Shown here in pieces: positions 1-8,339 of a stretch of DNA of 64,000 nucleotides (position 1 is the first letter of the stretch; every line of letters starts with the position of its first letter). The DNA comes from Tunturiibacter gelidiferens (GTDB taxonomy: Bacteria > Acidobacteriota > Terriglobia > Terriglobales > Acidobacteriaceae). The DNA lies in assembly GCF_014201335.1 (NCBI RefSeq), contig NZ_JACHEB010000010.1:209018-273017 (forward strand), in the 5' to 3' direction. A program made the translations under genes and the position numbers. The notes under the pieces were generated by a model. The model searched no databases. It had not been told where the DNA came from and saw only the letters and a list, made by a program, of their open reading frames with translations.

Positions 1-441
1 AATTTGAAGTATTGGCGTCGTCAACCGTACGTCGGTATTGGCCTTGACGCGCATTCGATGCTGCTTGTCGATGAGGGTGCGGTCAGGTTCGCCAACACGA
101 GCGATCTGGATCGATATCTCGGACAGGGATCGGCACCGAATCCGCTTCGTCTTCTTGAGTTTGAGCGGGACGCGACGGATGGTGAGATTGATATTGTGGG
201 TCACGGCGAGGCCTTTGAAGAGTCGCTGTTCCTCGGCCTGCGTTTGAACGAAGGCGTCGATCTTAATGCATTGCGGGGACGGTTTGGCGAGGGCTTGCTG
301 CAGGACGCAATGCCCGCCCTCGTTGAAGTTCGCGATGCGGGACTATTGGAGTTGAGTACGGAAAGAATTCGGTTGACTCCGAAGGGACGCCTCGTCTCAA
401 ACGAAGTCTTCAACCGGCTGTTGATTCATGCGGCGGCATAA
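1..441 (+). CDS. hemW: HemW, radical SAM heme chaperone, C-terminal part (5' end outside window)
   Basis: The frame is already open at base 1 and encodes the C-terminal 146 codons of a HemW/coproporphyrinogen III oxidase-like protein. It begins N-L-K-Y-W, the family motif just after the radical SAM barrel, followed by YVGIGLDAHS. The last ~60 residues form the winged-helix-like HemW_C domain (LRLNEGVD, then LTPKGRLVSNEVF). HemW is a cytoplasmic heme-binding chaperone that delivers heme; family members were long misnamed oxygen-independent CPO. The catalytic CxxxCxxC lies upstream and cannot be seen. The threonine aldolase starts 40 bp downstream on the same strand, so co-transcription is possible. 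The N-terminus is cut by the window edge, not by mutation. Confidence 0.9.
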   Translation, partial: NLKYWRRQPYVGIGLDAHSMLLVDEGAVRFANTSDLDRYLGQGSAPNPLRLLEFERDATDGEIDIVGHGEAFEESLFLGLRLNEGVDLNALRGRFGEGLLQDAMPALVEVRDAGLLELSTERIRLTPKGRLVSNEVFNRLLIHAAA

Positions 442-481
442 CAAATCAAGGCAGAACAAAACAGAGGAGAGAACGAACATT

Positions 482-1528
482 ATGATCGACCTGCGCAGCG
501 ACACCGTGACCCGCCCCACCCCAGCCATGCGCGAGGCGATGGCCTCCGCCGAGGTCGGCGACGATGTATATAGTGAAGACCCCACGGTCAATCGCCTGGA
601 GCGTGAAGCCGCGGAGACTTTTGGCCGCGAAGCTTCGATCTTCGTACCCACAGGGACGATGGGGAATCAGATTGCGATTCGGCTGCACACCCAACATGGG
701 CAGGAGGTCATTTGCGAGGCTCGGTCGCATGTACTCGATTGGGAGATGGCGATGATGTCCGCATTCTCGGGCTGCCAGGCGCGCGCCGTTGCAGCGGAGC
801 GCGGCATTTTGACGTGGCAGCACATCAAGCCGGCGATTGGCGCGAAGATTTACTACCGCGCGCAGACGGGGCTAATCAGTCTGGAAAACACCCACAACAT
901 GGCTGGTGGCACAGTGACTCCGTTGCCGGTACTTGAGGAGGTTTGGGCGGGGGCTCGTGAGGCTGGTCTGCCGGTTCATCTCGATGGAGGCCGGGTTTTC
1001 AACGCGGCCACTGCGTTGGGACTCGACGTGGCGAAGCTGACGAGCGGATTCGATACTGTGATGTTCTGTCTGTCGAAGGGCCTGGGCGCGCCAGTGGGCT
1101 CCATGCTGGTTGGGAGCAGGAAGGCGATCGAGCAGGCGCGGATTTATCGCAAGGCTTTAGGCGGCGGCATGCGACAGGCGGGTGTCCTTGCGGCTGCAGG
1201 GCTGATTGCTTTGCATGAGATGTCGAAGCGGTTGCATGAAGATCATGCGAATGCCCGGCTGCTGGCGGAGGCGGTCGCTGCTGAACCTGCGGCTGCGGAG
1301 ATCGACATGGAGACAGTGCAGACCAACATCGTGATCTTCAAGCTGCGCTCTAAAGATCGGGCTACTGGTGGAGACGCTGCGGCATTTACTGCGGCCCTGA
1401 AACAGAAGGGCGTGCTAGTCAGCGCGATTGGCCCGCATTCGATTCGATTTGTAACGCATTACGACGTCGACCGCGTTGCGTGCGAGAGAGCTGCGGCCAT
1501 CGTGTCGGAGCATCTGCGGGTACTTTAG
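482..1528 (+). CDS. ltaE: Low-specificity L-threonine aldolase
   Basis: A 348-residue PLP enzyme of fold type I that cleaves L-threonine or allo-threonine to glycine and acetaldehyde. The N-terminus MIDLRSDTVTRPT and GDDVYSEDPTVN is the classic family signature. The PLP lysine is in CLSKGLGAPVGS (about residue 200), with HLDGGRVFNA before it supplying the cofactor-contacting aspartate and arginine. The frame is open upstream to base 428, but ATG 482 is preferred: it matches the family N-terminus and has a GAGGAGAG ribosome-binding site about 10 bases upstream. Length is normal for the family. The next gene converges from the other strand 38 bp away. Confidence 0.93.
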   Translation: MIDLRSDTVTRPTPAMREAMASAEVGDDVYSEDPTVNRLEREAAETFGREASIFVPTGTMGNQIAIRLHTQHGQEVICEARSHVLDWEMAMMSAFSGCQARAVAAERGILTWQHIKPAIGAKIYYRAQTGLISLENTHNMAGGTVTPLPVLEEVWAGAREAGLPVHLDGGRVFNAATALGLDVAKLTSGFDTVMFCLSKGLGAPVGSMLVGSRKAIEQARIYRKALGGGMRQAGVLAAAGLIALHEMSKRLHEDHANARLLAEAVAAEPAAAEIDMETVQTNIVIFKLRSKDRATGGDAAAFTAALKQKGVLVSAIGPHSIRFVTHYDVDRVACERAAAIVSEHLRVL

Positions 1529-1566
1529 CGGCCGCGAGAGGGCTTTCATCCGAGGGATTCGAAAAC

Positions 1567-3369
1567 CTAATCGCCGCCACCCGCGTTAATCGTCGGATTG
1601 GTCGCGAGGAACACGGCTACTTTGGTGCCGTGATCGGTATCGCTCGTGTCGCTGGTGATGCAGATGGTACCGCCATGTTTGTTGATGATGCCGCGACTGA
1701 CCCAGAGGCCGAGCCCTGTGCCATGTTCTCCTTTGGTAGTGAAGAAGGGCTGGAATAGATGCGGCTGCACATCGTCCAGAATCCCCGGACCGTTGTCGGC
1801 GACGATCACCGTTGCTCCTGCCTGCATTTTCTGGCCATTTACATCGACGCCCATGTTTTGTGGAACGATGCTGATCTTTACCTCGCCGCCAGTGCCCGCC
1901 GCCTCGGCTGCATTGGTAACGAGATTAGTGAAGACTTGGCGCAGCTCAGCAGGGAAGGCGGCTACTTCAATGGGCTCCGGCATGTCGTTGGACACCGTTA
2001 CGCCCAGATCGCTGAGCCGTCTCTCCATCAGGAGCAGGATCTCCTCGAGCATCTCTTTGAGATCGACCACGACAGGAGCCTTTGATTCGCGATAGAGACC
2101 AAGCATGGCGCGGCTGATTTGCGTGACTCGTGTCAGCTCCTGCTGTGCCATGTCCATGAAGTGGACTGACTCTTCAGGGGTGACGCCGTTGCGCATGAGA
2201 TAGAGGAGATTGGTGACCGAGTCGAGCGGATTGTGGATCTCGTGCGCGATGGTGGCGGCGAGACGTCCCGCGACCGCGAGCTTCTCGTTCGCAATCAGAG
2301 CTTCCTGAGTCTTGCGTTCCATCGTGATGTCGCGAAAGACGAGGACGATGCCGATCGTGTTTCCGGCTTTGTCGCGGATGGGAGCGCCGCTGTCAGAGAT
2401 GTCGAGTTCGGTGCCGTCTTTGCGCAGGAGAATCGTGTGATGGTTGGCCATGCCCACGATCTTGTCGAGGCGCATCACCTTGGCTACTGGTGTTTCTACC
2501 GGTTCGCGCGTTGTCTCATTGACGATGCGGAAGACATCTTCGAGCTGATGCCCGCCGGCTTCGGGCTGGCTCCAACCCGTCAACTCGCTGGCTACGGGAT
2601 TCATCATCTGAATGTGGCCTTCGGCGTCGCAGGTGATGACGCCATCGCCGATCGATTCGAGGGTGGTTCGGAGTTGCTGCTCGGATTGGTAGAGCTCTTC
2701 GGCCCGACGGCCGAGGATGTCGAGCGAACCGCGGTAAGCGGCAGAGACCGCGTGGAGGCGACCGCGGGTGAAGAGGCCGATCAGCACACCCATTCCGAGG
2801 GCCAGGGCGAGCAACACCAGAAGCAGGGTATGGACTTGACGATGCCAGCGTGCAATGCGCCGGGTACGACTGGCCTCGGCCTTCTGGATGATGTCGGTGA
2901 GATCGTGACGGACGTTGTCCATCAAGACCTTACCGTGGAGGTTTAGATCCACATCATTGGTTTGTCCGCCTCCGCGAACCGTGGCAATGACAGGAAGGGC
3001 GAATGCGTCTTGCCATGTCTGGTGTTCGTCCCGTAGGTCCGCAATGTCGTGCTTCTGATCGGCATCCGCGCCAGCCAGGTTGTCAAGGTTTTGAATCTCG
3101 GTCTGCAGATGGGATTCTGCCTCGTAAAACGGCTGCAGGAACCGCATGTCGCCGGTAGTTTCGTACCCGCGCAGGCCGGACTCCTCATCGACGACCAACT
3201 TCGAAAGCAAGGTTGCTTGTGAGATACGGGCGTCTGATTCCTGAATCAGATTCACCGTTTCGTTCGATCCCCGGATCTGAAAGTACAGCGCGCCGGCGAC
3301 TACCAGCAGCGCGACGACAGGTAGTACGAAGACCTGCCTTAAAATATTGTTGAATTGACTTAGATTCAA
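1567..3369 (-). CDS. Membrane sensor histidine kinase (CHASE3-PAS-HisKA-HATPase)
   Basis: A 600-residue sensor kinase. An N-terminal membrane helix (about 12-30) is followed by a CHASE3-type extracellular domain with LVVDEESGLRGYETTGD, then a second helix near 185-205. A PAS domain (about 235-350) starts at LESIGDGVITCDAEGHI. The HisKA H-box is AHEIHNPLDS; N and G boxes are seen in NLVTNAAEA, VADNGPGI and GTGLGLWVS. The start codon is TTG, with GAGAGG just upstream. It lies 37 bp downstream of a stand-alone receiver gene on the same strand, so the two probably form one operon. The signal is unknown. The H-box glutamate-isoleucine-histidine-asparagine variant is common in NtrB-like kinases. 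Confidence 0.9.
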   Translation of the reverse strand: MNLSQFNNILRQVFVLPVVALLVVAGALYFQIRGSNETVNLIQESDARISQATLLSKLVVDEESGLRGYETTGDMRFLQPFYEAESHLQTEIQNLDNLAGADADQKHDIADLRDEHQTWQDAFALPVIATVRGGGQTNDVDLNLHGKVLMDNVRHDLTDIIQKAEASRTRRIARWHRQVHTLLLVLLALALGMGVLIGLFTRGRLHAVSAAYRGSLDILGRRAEELYQSEQQLRTTLESIGDGVITCDAEGHIQMMNPVASELTGWSQPEAGGHQLEDVFRIVNETTREPVETPVAKVMRLDKIVGMANHHTILLRKDGTELDISDSGAPIRDKAGNTIGIVLVFRDITMERKTQEALIANEKLAVAGRLAATIAHEIHNPLDSVTNLLYLMRNGVTPEESVHFMDMAQQELTRVTQISRAMLGLYRESKAPVVVDLKEMLEEILLLMERRLSDLGVTVSNDMPEPIEVAAFPAELRQVFTNLVTNAAEAAGTGGEVKISIVPQNMGVDVNGQKMQAGATVIVADNGPGILDDVQPHLFQPFFTTKGEHGTGLGLWVSRGIINKHGGTICITSDTSDTDHGTKVAVFLATNPTINAGGGD

Positions 3370-3406
3370 AGCCCTCTCGCCCCGTGAATTTCCTTCGGTT
3401 GCGGAA

Positions 3407-3775
3407 TCAACTGACTGGTTGCAGTAGGATGCCTAATTTTTCCAGAAGCACCGGGGCACCCTCCCCCTTGGTCATATAAAGATTGACCAGGGAGGTGACC
3501 TCGGGAGCCAGACCAATGTAAGCCGACAGTAAAAGGATGGGAACCTCAGGCTTGATCTGTCGCATCTGGGTGGCGATCTCGCCGCCGTGCATCCCCGGCA
3601 TGGAGTAGTCGAGCACAACCGCTTCTACCGGTTCGGCCGAGAAGACGGCGAGCCCGCTCGGTCCATCCGATGCCGTCAGTACCCTATATCCGGCCCGTTC
3701 CAGCAAAATCTTCCGAACCTCGAGCCCGATTCGTTCGTCATCGACGCATAGGACGAGATTGGAGTGTTGTTTCAT
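3407..3775 (-). CDS. Single-domain response regulator (CheY-like receiver)
   Basis: A 122-residue receiver domain with no output domain. Acidic residues are in VDDER near the N-terminus, the phospho-acceptor aspartate in VVLDYSMPG, and the conserved Ser/Thr region in ILLLSAY. The switch lysine is found in YMTKGEGA. The frame is open upstream to 3871, but the ATG at 3775 (MKQHSNLVLCVDDE) gives the canonical receiver N-terminus. No strong ribosome-binding site is visible. It lies upstream of the CHASE3 kinase in the same orientation and is divergent from phoB. Lacking a DNA-binding domain, it probably acts by protein contact or as a phosphorelay intermediate. Confidence 0.85.
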   Translation of the reverse strand: MKQHSNLVLCVDDERIGLEVRKILLERAGYRVLTASDGPSGLAVFSAEPVEAVVLDYSMPGMHGGEIATQMRQIKPEVPILLLSAYIGLAPEVTSLVNLYMTKGEGAPVLLEKLGILLQPVS

Positions 3776-3936
3776 GCAGTTCTGACCGTCTGGGCCCCTT
3801 AGAATGACTCTAGAGTATACGAACGTACTCTTCATAAGCTTTACTGTGGACGATTCATCGTACGTTAGCAATCCCCCGTCCGTGGTGCGCTAACCTGACG
3901 TTAATCAAGTCACGTGATGACAGAGGTTTATACGAA

Positions 3937-4641
3937 GTGAGTCAGACGATTTTTGTGTTGGAAGACGATGCGGATATCTCCCGCCTGGTGCAGTATCATC
4001 TGGAGAGTGCCGGATTTACAGTTCGCCCGTATCTCGCTATCAATCAAATACTTACCGACGCCGAACGGCAGCCGCCCGCGCTTTTTCTCTTGGACATTAT
4101 GGTGCCAGGCGGGGATGGTCTGGATCTTTGCAGGAGATTACGCCAGAATCCTACGCTGAGCGTGGTTCCGATTATCTTCCTCACGGCGCGTGCGGCCGAG
4201 AACGACCGCGTCCACGGCCTTGAGATGGGGGCCGATGATTACATCACCAAGCCCTTTGCGACTCGCGAGCTTGTAGCCAGGGTGAAAGCGGTGCTGAGGC
4301 GCTTTGAGCGACCAAGTTCGCCTTCGGTATTGAAGTTCGAGAACGTAGAGATCGACGCCAGTGCTATGCAGCTTCGTGTGAACGGCGAGCTGGTAACGAC
4401 GACAGCCACGGAGTTCCGGCTTCTGGATTATCTGGCCCGTCACCCTGGGCGAGTCTTTAGTCGTGATCATCTTCTGGATGCGGTATGGGGGGACGCTCGT
4501 TTTGTCACCCCGCGTTCGGTCGACGTCTATGTCCGACGCATTCGCGAGAAGATTGAGGCCGACGCCGAAACGCCACGCTACTTGAAGACCATGCGTGGCG
4601 CCGGGTATCGCTTCGAGATTCCGAAGGCGGCGCAGGCGTAG
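3937..4641 (+). CDS. phoB: Phosphate regulon response regulator PhoB (OmpR family)
   Basis: 234 residues: a receiver domain (about 1-120, phospho-acceptor in LFLLDIMVPGGDG, switch lysine in DYITKPF) and a C-terminal winged-helix DNA-binding domain (about 135-230, ending RGAGYRF). The start is GTG 3937. It is followed after 15 bp by the phoR-like kinase and then the pst-phoU genes. This identifies it as the phosphate-starvation regulator rather than a generic OmpR paralogue. When phosphorylated, PhoB proteins bind direct repeats with 11-bp spacing. A matching repeat lies upstream of pstS. The 160-bp region before phoB, shared with the divergent receiver gene, shows only weak similar half-sites. 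Confidence 0.92.
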   Translation: MSQTIFVLEDDADISRLVQYHLESAGFTVRPYLAINQILTDAERQPPALFLLDIMVPGGDGLDLCRRLRQNPTLSVVPIIFLTARAAENDRVHGLEMGADDYITKPFATRELVARVKAVLRRFERPSSPSVLKFENVEIDASAMQLRVNGELVTTTATEFRLLDYLARHPGRVFSRDHLLDAVWGDARFVTPRSVDVYVRRIREKIEADAETPRYLKTMRGAGYRFEIPKAAQA

Positions 4642-4656
4642 GCTGGGGGGTGGTCC

Positions 4657-6027
4657 GTGAGGCGTGGCGTCTTTTTTTCGGTCTTCCTCCGCGTTGCGAT
4701 CGCGCTGGTATTCCTTGCGTTTGCGGGGTTCTCGTCGGTACCCCAACGCTGGCTAATGGCGAGCTTGCTCGTGCTCGCATGGGCCGGCATTAGTGCCTTC
4801 CTTTTCGCGCGTTCGGTTCGGCAGGACGTCAACCTCTTGCAAGACTCTGCCGCGGCAATTCCTGAGCGCCAGATCGATGAAGTTCGCCCCTCCTTCAACG
4901 ATTTCGATGGCTTGGCACGGGCAATTTCGGTCGCCTCTGGACAAGTGAGTCGTGCACTGAATGACGCATCGGAGAGCCGGCGCGAACTTGAAGCGATGAT
5001 CGACAGCATGCAGGACGCGGTCGTTGCCGTTGATCCGGCCGGCCGTATTCAGTGGACTAATCAACGGATGCAAAAACTGATTCCCGGCGCGTCCTTTAGC
5101 AGTGCGATCCGTGTTGGACACGCGTTGGTCCAGACGATCCGCGATCCTGAAGTGCTGGACTGCGTCCGCACGGCTCTGGAGCAGCGGGTAGTAAGCGATG
5201 GCCGCTCGACCTCGCTGCTGCCCGGTCGCATCTTCGAGGTTAACGCATCACCCATGCCCGGTGGCGGGGCCGTCGCCGTTCTGCACGACATCACCCGCAT
5301 CGAAGAGGTTGAACGGACCCAGCGCGACTTCGTTGCCAATGTATCGCACGAACTGCGCACACCTCTGACGTCGATTACGGGTTATGTTGAGACGCTGCTT
5401 GATCATGAAGCTGCGCTTAGCCAATCGGCGCGAGAGTTTCTCACCATCATCCTGAAGAATGCCAGTCGTATGAATCGGCTGACGGAAGATCTGCTGGTGA
5501 TGGCGCGGGTAGAGTCCTCCGAACAGGAGCTCCATCCGGCTCCGATTCCAGCCGACATTTTAGTGCGCGACGCCGTGCAGGCAATGAGCGGCCTGGTGCA
5601 GGATACGGAATCGATTCTTGAGATCGGCGATATCTCCACCACCGAGGTCGTCGCCGACACCGACGCGATCCTCCAGGTTCTCAGCAACCTCATTGAGAAT
5701 GGCATCAAATACGGTCAGGCTCGCAACGCCGCCGTTTGCAAGGTGGTCGTCACGTCTCGAGATGTCTCGGATCCAATTGAGGCAGTGGAGTTCAGTGTGC
5801 GAGATTTTGGCCCCGGAATTGCCTCGGAGCATCTCGGCCGAATCTTCGAGCGTTTCTACCGGGTGGACAAGGCACGCTCAAGAGAATCCGGAGGAACCGG
5901 ATTGGGGCTCGCGATTGCGCGGCACATGGTGCAGACTCATGGCGGATCGATTCGCGCGGAGAGCGAGCTAAATGCTGGCAGCAACTTTATTTTCACACTT
6001 CCCAAGGCTCAGAACTTGGTGGAATAA
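4657..6027 (+). CDS. phoR: Phosphate regulon sensor histidine kinase PhoR
   Basis: 456 residues. Two N-terminal membrane helices (about 1-50), a linker, and a PAS domain (about 110-215, from MIDSMQDAVVAVDPAGRI) precede the kinase core. The H-box is ANVSHELRTPLTS, the N-box NLIENGIKYG, and G-boxes are DFGPGI and GGTGLGLAIA. This is the PhoR/WalK-type arrangement. The GTG start at 4657 has a strong GGGGGTGG site just upstream. It sits 15 bp after phoB and ~110 bp before pstS. PhoR phosphorylates PhoB when the Pst-PhoU complex signals low phosphate. No extracytoplasmic sensor domain is visible, in keeping with signalling through PstSCAB-PhoU. Confidence 0.92.
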   Translation: MRRGVFFSVFLRVAIALVFLAFAGFSSVPQRWLMASLLVLAWAGISAFLFARSVRQDVNLLQDSAAAIPERQIDEVRPSFNDFDGLARAISVASGQVSRALNDASESRRELEAMIDSMQDAVVAVDPAGRIQWTNQRMQKLIPGASFSSAIRVGHALVQTIRDPEVLDCVRTALEQRVVSDGRSTSLLPGRIFEVNASPMPGGGAVAVLHDITRIEEVERTQRDFVANVSHELRTPLTSITGYVETLLDHEAALSQSAREFLTIILKNASRMNRLTEDLLVMARVESSEQELHPAPIPADILVRDAVQAMSGLVQDTESILEIGDISTTEVVADTDAILQVLSNLIENGIKYGQARNAAVCKVVVTSRDVSDPIEAVEFSVRDFGPGIASEHLGRIFERFYRVDKARSRESGGTGLGLAIARHMVQTHGGSIRAESELNAGSNFIFTLPKAQNLVE

Positions 6028-6032
6028 TGCCG

Positions 6033-6061
6033 TTTTCACTCCGATGTAACCTCTCCGTAAC
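6033..6061 (+). promoter_or_regulatory. Candidate Pho box upstream of pstS
   Basis: Between phoR and pstS there are phased repeats: GTAAC at 6046-6050 and GTAAC at 6057-6061, exactly 11 bp apart. A weaker copy (TTCAC, 3 of 5 matching) lies one period earlier at 6035-6039. Seven-base units with a 4-base spacer and 11-bp period are the known geometry of PhoB sites, and TGTAAC matches the half-site consensus. Placement about 80 bp before the pstS start fits an activator site. The assignment is by pattern and context only. Confidence 0.6.
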
Positions 6062-6137
6062 AATTCCCCCTCACACTCAAGAGTGAGATGTATTGACTGA
6101 AATGCTGGATCGATGCATTGAAAGCCTAGGGGGACGA

Positions 6138-7145
6138 GTGAATCTGAAAGTCATCGCAGCCGGCGTGCTGACATTGGTAGCCGTGGGCGCCAACGCACAA
6201 AACATTAACGGAGCGGGAGCAACCTTCCCGTATCCTATTTATTCCAAGTGGTTTAGCGAATATAGCCAAACGAATCCGAGCGTAAAGATCAACTATCAGT
6301 CCATCGGCTCCGGCGGCGGAATCCGTCAGGTATCGGAAGGCACTGTCGACTTCGGCGCTACCGATGGTCCGATGACCGATCAACAGTTGAAGGATGCCAA
6401 AGTAAAGGTGATGCACATTCCCACCGTACTCGGTGCGGTCGTGCCGGTTTACAACCTCCCTGGTGTCAACAAGGACCTCAACTTCTCCTCCGACGTGATC
6501 GCAGATATCTATCTGGGCAAAATCACCAAGTGGAGCGACCCGCGTATTACAAAAGACAATCCGGGAGTCAATCTGCCGGACAAATCAATTCTTCCGGTGT
6601 ACCGTTCTGACGGAAGCGGAACGACGTTCATCTTCACTGATTTTCTTTCAAAGGTCAGCCCGGACTGGGCGACCAAGGTCGGTCACAGTACCTCGGTCAA
6701 GTGGCCCACGGGTATTGGCCAAAAGGGAAATGAAGGCGTCGCAGGCATGGTTCGTCAGTCGCCATATTCCTTTGGATATGTCGAGTTGATCTATGCCGAG
6801 ACGAACAAGATGAGCTTCGGTGCAGTGCGCAACGCATCTGGCAAGTTTCTCAAGGCTTCGACTGCGGGCGTGACTGCTGCTGCGTCTGCAGCGGCGAAGA
6901 CAATGCCAGCCGACTACCGGGTCTCCATCACCAATGCTCCAGGTGCCGATTCCTATCCGATCTCCAGCTTTACCTGGCTGCTGATTCCGACTCACTCTAC
7001 TGATCCGGCTAAAGCAAAAGCACTCGCCGACTTTTTGGGTTGGATGTTGGATCACGGTGAAAACGAAGCTGCTGCGCTAACGTACGCTCCATTGCCCAAG
7101 CAAGTTCAGGATATGGTTCGCAAGAGCATTGCGACCGTAAAATAG
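6138..7145 (+). CDS. pstS: Phosphate ABC transporter, periplasmic phosphate-binding protein PstS
   Basis: 335 residues. The frame is open back to 6093, but GTG 6138 is chosen: AGGGGG lies 5 bases upstream, and the product then begins with a normal signal peptide (NLKVIAAGVLTLVAVGANAQ). The mature protein starts with GAGATFPYPIYSKWF, a PstS hallmark. Phosphate-binding loops are GSGGGIRQ and RSDGSGTTFIFTDFLS. It binds inorganic phosphate in the periplasm and delivers it to PstCA. It is first in the pst operon, preceded by Pho-box-like repeats and followed by a strong hairpin. This suggests PstS is made in excess over the membrane components. Confidence 0.95.
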   Translation: MNLKVIAAGVLTLVAVGANAQNINGAGATFPYPIYSKWFSEYSQTNPSVKINYQSIGSGGGIRQVSEGTVDFGATDGPMTDQQLKDAKVKVMHIPTVLGAVVPVYNLPGVNKDLNFSSDVIADIYLGKITKWSDPRITKDNPGVNLPDKSILPVYRSDGSGTTFIFTDFLSKVSPDWATKVGHSTSVKWPTGIGQKGNEGVAGMVRQSPYSFGYVELIYAETNKMSFGAVRNASGKFLKASTAGVTAAASAAAKTMPADYRVSITNAPGADSYPISSFTWLLIPTHSTDPAKAKALADFLGWMLDHGENEAAALTYAPLPKQVQDMVRKSIATVK

Positions 7146-7151
7146 CAACGC

Positions 7152-7197
7152 TGCCGCACGGGTTTCAGACGGAGATTCGTGCGGCATCTTTTTTCTT
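7152..7197 (+). terminator. Intrinsic terminator/attenuator between pstS and pstC
   Basis: A perfect 9-bp stem, TGCCGCACG (7152-7160) with CGTGCGGCA (7178-7186), has a 17-base loop and is followed directly by the T-rich tract TCTTTTTTCTT. Downstream genes pstC-pstA-pstB-phoU follow with no other strong promoter recognised. The hairpin therefore probably terminates only part of the transcripts and sets a high PstS to PstCAB ratio. Confidence 0.8.
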
Positions 7198-7264
7198 ACC
7201 AGCACCCGGATAAGTAAGGCCGATACAATCGATCCGAAGAGTCAACTGTCAGGAAAATAGGATT

Positions 7265-8338
7265 GTGTCTTCTACTCGTATGACTCCCGAAAGAGAAACA
7301 AGCTCACCGTTGCCTGTACCAACACCCGTGTCGCCTCCTGCGGCCTTTGCGGATATGGCTCCGGCTGTGGCAAGTACAACCTTGTCTCCGATCCGGGACT
7401 ACCTCTCCAAGCGGGGAAGCGGTCGCCTTGCCGATGACAGTTTTGCTGCGGTCATGCTGATTTGCGCATGCAGCATCTTCGCAATCGTTTTGTTCATTTT
7501 TGGCATCCTCATCATGCACTCCCGGCTGAGTCTCGCTCAGTTCGGGTGGAAGTTCTTCACCACCCAGGCATGGGATCCGGTCTCGGGCGACTTCGGCGCG
7601 TTACCCTTTATCTATGGCACACTTGCCACATCCCTGTTGGCTCTTTGCATGGCGGTTCCTCTGGCCCTCGGCGTAGCAATCTTCCTTACCGAGTTGTGCC
7701 CGCGCCCGCTTCGTGCTCCAATCTCCTTCCTCACCGAACTGCTTGCTGCCATTCCCAGCGTTGTCTATGGCCTTTGGGCTGTCTTCGTTCTTGTACCGCT
7801 TATGCGCGATGTCATCGGTCCGTTCCTTAGCAAGACCCTTGGCTGGACTGGTTTCTTTGATGGTCCCAACTTCGGCGTCGGACTTCTGACGGCCAGCATG
7901 ATCCTCGCCATCATGATTCTTCCGATCATCTCCTCGCTGACCCGCGACATTATGACCGCGGTGCCCAACAGTCAACGAGAGGCAGTGTTAGCGCTCGGTG
8001 CGACCCGATGGGAGATGATCCGTGTTGGTGTTCTGCGCAACTCCCGCATCGGTATTGTCGGCGCCGTCATGTTGGGCCTCGGACGCGCCTTGGGCGAGAC
8101 GATGGCTGTCACGATGGTCATAGGAAACCATCCCGATATCAGTAAATCGCTCTTTGCCCCCGGCTACACTCTGGCCAGCGTCATCGCCAACGAGTTCTCC
8201 GAAGCCACTGGTGATCTTTACCTAAGCGCCCTTATCGAGATTGGTCTGGCTCTCTTTCTGGTCACCATCGTCGTAAATGCCATCGCCCGCCTGATGGTCT
8301 GGGCGGTAACACGCAACGCACCTGCGCGGGTCATCTGA
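7265..8338 (+). CDS. pstC: Phosphate ABC transporter permease PstC
   Basis: 357 residues with a long hydrophilic Pro/Thr/Ser-rich N-terminus (~60 residues) and six predicted membrane helices. The permease contact loop lies near EAVLALGATRWEMIRVGVL (EAA-type), followed by GRALGETMAVTMVIGN, a PstC signature. It forms the inner-membrane channel with PstA. GTG 7265 is used, with AGGA just upstream. The gene is separated from pstA by one base. The extended N-terminal tail is longer than in E. coli PstC, but the core length is normal. Confidence 0.94.
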   Translation: MSSTRMTPERETSSPLPVPTPVSPPAAFADMAPAVASTTLSPIRDYLSKRGSGRLADDSFAAVMLICACSIFAIVLFIFGILIMHSRLSLAQFGWKFFTTQAWDPVSGDFGALPFIYGTLATSLLALCMAVPLALGVAIFLTELCPRPLRAPISFLTELLAAIPSVVYGLWAVFVLVPLMRDVIGPFLSKTLGWTGFFDGPNFGVGLLTASMILAIMILPIISSLTRDIMTAVPNSQREAVLALGATRWEMIRVGVLRNSRIGIVGAVMLGLGRALGETMAVTMVIGNHPDISKSLFAPGYTLASVIANEFSEATGDLYLSALIEIGLALFLVTIVVNAIARLMVWAVTRNAPARVI

Positions 8339-8339
8339 C

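Noticed and set aside
3872..3936. Possible Pho box before phoB (GCTAACC and GTTAATC at 11-bp spacing)
   Set aside because: The half-sites match each other poorly and only one pair is present; too weak compared with the pstS repeats.
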